Shown: positions 59,924 through 64,000 of the stretch, one piece after another | Layout: every line of letters starts with the position of its first letter | Position numbering within the stretch: position 1 is the stretch's first letter | Assembly (NCBI GenBank): GCA_033085395.1 | Contig: JANQBS010000046.1 | Location: forward strand, 1 to 64,000 | Length of the DNA: 64,000 bases | Source: Xanthoparmelia taractica | Lineage: Eukaryota; Ascomycota; Lecanoromycetes; Lecanorales; Parmeliaceae | Reading direction: 5' to 3' | Translations under genes and position numbers: made by a program | The notes under the pieces: model-generated | The model's input: only the letters and a program-made list of their open reading frames with translations | Databases searched by the model: none | Told to the model about the DNA's origin: nothing

Positions 59924-60748
59924 TCATAGTAGGGTTCTCACATTGTCGAGCCGAGAAGAGCAGCGTCTGTTCGGTGGAGACTTCATACCCCACATATTAT
60001 GCGAACCATCGCCTGTGGAACCAGAAGCATCCTTTGTCAGTTCCACTTCGCTGATCGACGGCCATGTCAGCCAGTTGTAGGTAGTCTTGCACTGGATCAT
60101 GATCTTTCTTATCTTCAGCTCCATACCATCGCTATAGTTAGCGATCCAGTGATCTCGTAAGCAAAGGTATTCCTCGAAGCTGGCATCCCACCCGTACAGA
60201 TGAAGTGGCTGCAGAAACGGAGGTATCCTCACGTCTGCGTACCAAAATCCTATATCGATGCCTCCATTTGCTATGTTGATCGGCTCTGCATCAACCGTCT
60301 TCTCGATACCGAGCGTTCGTATCAACTCGAAAGATTTGGCTTTGATCCTATGTAGGAAAACGTGCATTGTATCCTGACTCGAAAATATGAACGCATTCTC
60401 CGCCCAAAATATAGCATGCGCTTCTTCGTATATTTGACGGCAGACGCGAAGTAGGTTGAAAATGTCACTGGCGAGCACTAGGGGCAGGACACCAGGGTAA
60501 TATCCTTTCCTCACGGGAGCGATGACATTAAGCTGCATGCGCAGAACAGACCGCTCGGTGGCGAGATTGCTGCCCGAATCTTGACGCATACCATGAGGAT
60601 TTTGCGAAGGTCTCGTCCGAAGATTAGTTACTCCCCATGGACTCCAGTCAGACTTGACTTCGGGCTTAATACCATCGTAGCAGAGGACATGGCGATAGAT
60701 TTTGTTGCGTATCTCTGCAGGCAACTCGAGGAGCAGGCGAGATATCAT
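59924..60748 (-). CDS. F-box-type fungal protein
   Basis: A single-exon frame of 274 residues. It starts MISRLLLELPAEIRNKIYRH, the LPAEIRNxIY F-box-like motif common in many ascomycete proteins of unknown substrate, followed by LLRVCRQIYEEAHAIFWAEN, the typical next element in this family. The rest, including NIANGGIDIGFWYADVRIPP, is divergent. The end is a low-complexity tail (DASGSTGDGSH...). The protein may recruit a substrate to an SCF complex, but the target is unknown. The start fits well, since the motif begins within a few residues of Met. Confidence 0.75.
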   Translation of the reverse strand: MISRLLLELPAEIRNKIYRHVLCYDGIKPEVKSDWSPWGVTNLRTRPSQNPHGMRQDSGSNLATERSVLRMQLNVIAPVRKGYYPGVLPLVLASDIFNLLRVCRQIYEEAHAIFWAENAFIFSSQDTMHVFLHRIKAKSFELIRTLGIEKTVDAEPINIANGGIDIGFWYADVRIPPFLQPLHLYGWDASFEEYLCLRDHWIANYSDGMELKIRKIMIQCKTTYNWLTWPSISEVELTKDASGSTGDGSHNMWGMKSPPNRRCSSRLDNVRTLL

Positions 60749-61139
60749 ACTGGAGGTTGACTTGGGTATGCGTCCGTTGTCAGACTGGGAAGTTGTACCG
60801 AACGAATGGATGTATGGATTAGGAGGAACGGCATTGAAATTCTAGAGAGCGAAGTTTTCGCAGATTCAGTCTCAGCCAAGCGTGAGTGGCGGAACATTCT
60901 CTAATTGACTCAATATGTATTTCCCAATGTTCCTTTCTTGTTCTCGGATCTACTCAGAATATTAAGTAGAGTCCGGTAAGTTCTGATGCTATTTGCTGTG
61001 GCATCCGCTGTGCAAGTTGTTTATCTTTGGTTGCGAGTAGATCCTGAGACCTATCTTGGAGGTCTTGCAGCACTCCATTAGTAGTACCCTGCTACGATCC
61101 CTTCGCTGGCCTGTGCTCGATTTCCGCAAGACCATGGTC
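60749..61139. other. Intergenic, no gene seen
   Basis: It contains the promoter side of the F-box-type gene; nothing else was recognised. Confidence 0.5.
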
Positions 61140-61327
61140 TTATCGTTCCTGTGAAGCATTTTCCACGGCTTCCTCTACGGTGATATAGGTCTTCTCACCA
61201 CGTATTATCAACTCGTACCATCCGAGCTGTGCATGATCTAAGCAAAATGCTAACGCTTCAGCGTACCAGGGTATGTGGCCGCATAATTGATTTTCGCTAT
61301 CCAAGTCGGCCACAGAAGCATTGCGTA
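61140..61327 (-). pseudogene. Gene fragment, conserved C-terminal end of a fungal protein
   Basis: A minus-strand open stretch with NASVADLDSENQLCGHIPWY, then AEALAFCLDHAQLGWYELII and RGEKTYITVEEAVENASQER before a TAA at 61140-61142. The LPWYAxAL...LDHAxLGWYEL...RGxxxYxTVExA pattern looks like the end of a known ascomycete family, but I cannot name it. No upstream exon was found, so this is most likely a truncated copy. Confidence 0.5.
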
Positions 61328-62145
61328 GGCTCCAAAATCTTTAGAAAAAGGTGTGGCGAGTCGTAACGCGGCCATGGTCCCACTGGAGGTCGGATTTCTG
61401 GTGAAGGTTTGCTGCCAACAAAGTGGTTAAAGGAGTCTAGATCGTTACTGCTATTTGAATGTAAGAATACAATCCGGACTACAGTACACTGACATGACAG
61501 GTTGAGTGATTGAATTGCAGAAAAGTAAAGAACAATGCTATCTACCAAAGACACCTCGTTTCTGCTGATGTGCTTTATCGAGGGATGGATTGTCGGTCTT
61601 GGCGCCATCACGTGATCTCTATATCTTCAGGTTACCTAACGCTGAGCATGGCGGTTTGACAGGGTTGACTGCGACGACAACATCAAGATTCAAGGGAAAT
61701 CGTTCCACTTTGACAAAGATGAATTATGCCCTAATAGGCGGAGAGGGACAAAGCGGCTTGCATTGAGCCTATAGCTAGTGATGAAATGACTGGAAGCGCA
61801 TGAACCCTGCGTCTACACCGTCCTCGTTAGTGATTACTCATAAGATATGGAGTATTTAATTGTGCTCTCGAACAATGGCTCAACTATAGGCGTCAGCACC
61901 TGTCGAAATCAGTCCATTTTGGTCCAATCCGATGTCATATTGCAGAATGCTAGCGGCTGGCTGCAGCACGGATCCCAGTCTGCTACGCCTTGCAAACCAC
62001 ATCAAGTATATTATCTTATATGTACAGGAAGAATTTCCAGATTATAGAAGGACTCGGAATCTCCAAGGCTTCTTCGTGCCTTGATTTTCTCCTGCACAAC
62101 CTGTGATATCTTCAATTCATCAAGGAGACCCAGAATTCGGCAGTT
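61328..62145. other. Intergenic / promoter of the methyltransferase
   Basis: The minus-strand frame 61297-61611 overlaps but has no recognisable content. Nothing else is seen. Confidence 0.5.
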
Positions 62146-63102
62146 ATGGCCTCGACAACCGACTCAAGTCTCTTCGACGGCGGTGCGGATTTCGATTGGA
62201 TAAAGTACACCACCAACAGACCAGTCTATTCCCCTGCATTCTATGACCGTATCTGGGAGTATCACCGAAGCCACAGCAATCACTGGACACTCGCGCATGA
62301 CGTTGGCACGGGACCCGGCAACGTAGCCGAAGTTCTCAGCGCTCGCTTCGACAAAGTCATCGCCAGTGATCCTAGCGGCTTCCACACCGCCGTGGCAAAG
62401 AGATGTCTGTCAGCTTCGAATGTGACGGTTGAGCAGTGCCGGGCAGAAGACCTCGTCACTCTAGTCGGACCCAAGGGTCATGGCAAAGCAGATCTGATCA
62501 CTCTTGCTGAATGCATTCCCCTGATGGACGCTGAGCAGGCCTTTTCTGGCTTTGCCAAGCTACTCAGACCTGGTGGCACCCTAGCTATATGGTTCTACGG
62601 AAAGCCAATCTTTGCAGAGAAAGGACAAGCGAAGAGTCAGCATATTTATAATCAGATTGCTGGAAAAGCCTTTTCGAGAATCTTCCCCATCAAGGGTACG
62701 GTGTGGCAACAAGCGTACACTGTCATGGCGTCTTGGCTCGATGTCATTGGCTTTTCGTCCGAAGACTGGACAGATATACAGAGGACTAAGTGGAATCACG
62801 ACAAGCCGTTGTGCTTCTTGCCGGAGGAATACTTTGACTTCGAACTCAAGTATAAGAACTCTGTGAGTCCTGACGAGAAGGTGGAGGAGCTGATTGACCG
62901 CGACTTTTGGGCCAAAGAACAGTGTGGGGTGGATTGGGTGGAGGAATACGTCGATGCGCAATTTCCCTGGAAGTCCACAAATGACGAGGTCGGCGCTCAA
63001 TTGAAGCCGATGTACAAGGAATTGGAGGCGGCCATGGGAGGTGAAGGATCGAAGACGAAGATTAGTTGGCCTGTCGTTCTACTTCTCGCCACGAGGAGGT
63101 AG
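62146..63102 (+). CDS. Class I SAM-dependent methyltransferase (Tmt1/Crg1-like)
   Basis: A single-exon frame of 318 residues. It starts MASTTDSSLFDGGADFDWIK with the family's Y-x-x-x-RP segment (YTTNRPVYSPAFYDRIWEYH). Motif I, DVGTGPGNVAEVL, spans residues 52-64. The acidic post-I strand (IASDPS) and the motif IV region (ADLITLAECIPLMD) follow, then LLRPGGTLAIWFYGKPIF. These enzymes transfer a methyl group from S-adenosylmethionine to small acids or amines; yeast Tmt1 acts on trans-aconitate and Crg1 on cantharidin. The substrate here is unknown. No lesion is seen. Confidence 0.88.
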   Translation: MASTTDSSLFDGGADFDWIKYTTNRPVYSPAFYDRIWEYHRSHSNHWTLAHDVGTGPGNVAEVLSARFDKVIASDPSGFHTAVAKRCLSASNVTVEQCRAEDLVTLVGPKGHGKADLITLAECIPLMDAEQAFSGFAKLLRPGGTLAIWFYGKPIFAEKGQAKSQHIYNQIAGKAFSRIFPIKGTVWQQAYTVMASWLDVIGFSSEDWTDIQRTKWNHDKPLCFLPEEYFDFELKYKNSVSPDEKVEELIDRDFWAKEQCGVDWVEEYVDAQFPWKSTNDEVGAQLKPMYKELEAAMGGEGSKTKISWPVVLLLATRR

Positions 63103-64000
63103 AGGTAGAGTTCCTAGAAGTAAGGCAAGGAGCATGCCGGTCTCTAGTCAGTCACTGATGTTTTTGTCAGCATAGGTGCGAAAAGTTGGTTCAATCACGA
63201 TGGTTACGGCCTATCCAAAGAGTCAATAATGTTTTCAGATGCAGAATGGTTTGTTGAAATTTCGGTCTAGACTATTGCGACAATGGTGTTTGTGTGTTAC
63301 ATGCGTTCTGACCTCACCAACCTCCTAGCTACACCACTGTTAGTCGAAGCTGTTTCTGGACACATAGGACCACTTTGCCTTAACTATTCCATCATTAACA
63401 GTGTCCCAATCAGTTCCAAGCTACTATCTAGGATTCTTCTTTCCCGATACCAATTCTTCACCGTCGGTTAAATCTACAATTGCATACTTGACACCGCAGC
63501 TTCGCCTCTTTTCAGAGCATGAATAGGTCATCCATACCCTCTATCTCCTTTTAGTCGCACACCAACAAACCTTCCATAGCGCTATTCTTAACATAATCTC
63601 CCTCAGAATGCAAGAATCGACGATTTTCCATATTGATCTGCTGTCAAAGCTCACCATGACGCGAGGAACAGTATATCTCTGCTCCTGTGTCGATGCATAC
63701 GGACGTGGCGAAACCACCATAAACATATTTAGGGAGCCCCTTTATCGACTTTAGCTTCCGCGTGGATGGATAGGGGGTGTTGTGGTTGTGTTTTTTAAGC
63801 AAACCCGCGAGGATTCGGTGAGGTGCCGGTGTTGATGCCATGCTGACGAGTCCAAGTCATCATTAAGGTGGTATATGGTAATTTCAAGGGCTGCCCAAGG
63901 AATTATGCCTAAGTCGTCGCTTGCAACACAAGAATGGCAGAGTCTACAAAAAAAGGCTGATCTTGTCATCAGATTCAAAGCCCGACTGGGGTCTCTTTGA
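63103..64000. other. Intergenic at window end, no supported gene
   Basis: Minus-strand frames at 63541-63726 and 63644-63841 overlap in different phases; the second (MASTPAPHRILAGLLKKHNH) could be a first exon but has no support. Confidence 0.4.

Overview
The window is nuclear DNA from a filamentous ascomycete. Protein-coding genes are split by short introns (about 49 to 290 nt) with GT...AG ends, and the families present are fungal: NWD/NACHT and NB-ARC NLRs, a Pom1-type DYRK kinase, a DysF peroxin, a CSC1/TMEM63 channel, NOP16 and a YKE4-type ZIP transporter. The gene mix resembles Leotiomycetes/Helotiales, but that placement is inference. All gene models were spliced by eye, and several close exactly to a multiple of three, which I used as an internal check.

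Layout. 0-6.5 kb: a 5'-truncated conserved hypothetical gene, an irregular array of an 11-bp core (CACCAAGGCGG-like), a 925-aa protein of unknown function, and a gene-poor low-complexity stretch. 6.5-10 kb: a CSC1/TMEM63-type channel (5 exons, 1002 aa). 12.2-15.7 kb: an NLR with patatin, NB-ARC and TPR parts whose 126-bp TPR repeats carry three C-to-T type stop codons. 18.9-23.2 kb: a compact, intact housekeeping block (ZIP transporter, NOP16, DysF peroxin). 24.7-30.7 kb: an ankyrin-repeat protein directly downstream of an NWD-NACHT-ankyrin NLR; both carry coding lesions. 33.1-37.5 kb: a secreted protein and an F-box-like protein, both intact. 39.2-47.1 kb: a run of damaged accessory genes (membrane protein, GT2 glycosyltransferase, kinase-like protein, FrnE-like protein). 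47.9-56.8 kb: a GPI-type surface protein, the Pom1 kinase and a long coiled-coil protein, all intact. 57.5-64 kb: a damaged gene of unknown family, an F-box-type protein, a gene fragment and an intact SAM methyltransferase.

The main theme is a mosaic. Conserved cell-biology genes are intact, whereas accessory genes, especially the two NLRs (a class known for non-self recognition and heterokaryon incompatibility in fungi), show stops and frameshifts. The stops in the near-identical TPR repeats look like repeat-induced point mutation (RIP) or a similar C-to-T process acting on internal repeats. I did not find a clearly new multi-gene system. The best candidates for new biology are the irregular 11-bp-core array at 1.5-1.9 kb, the mutated NLR repeat array, and the 925-aa protein of unknown function.
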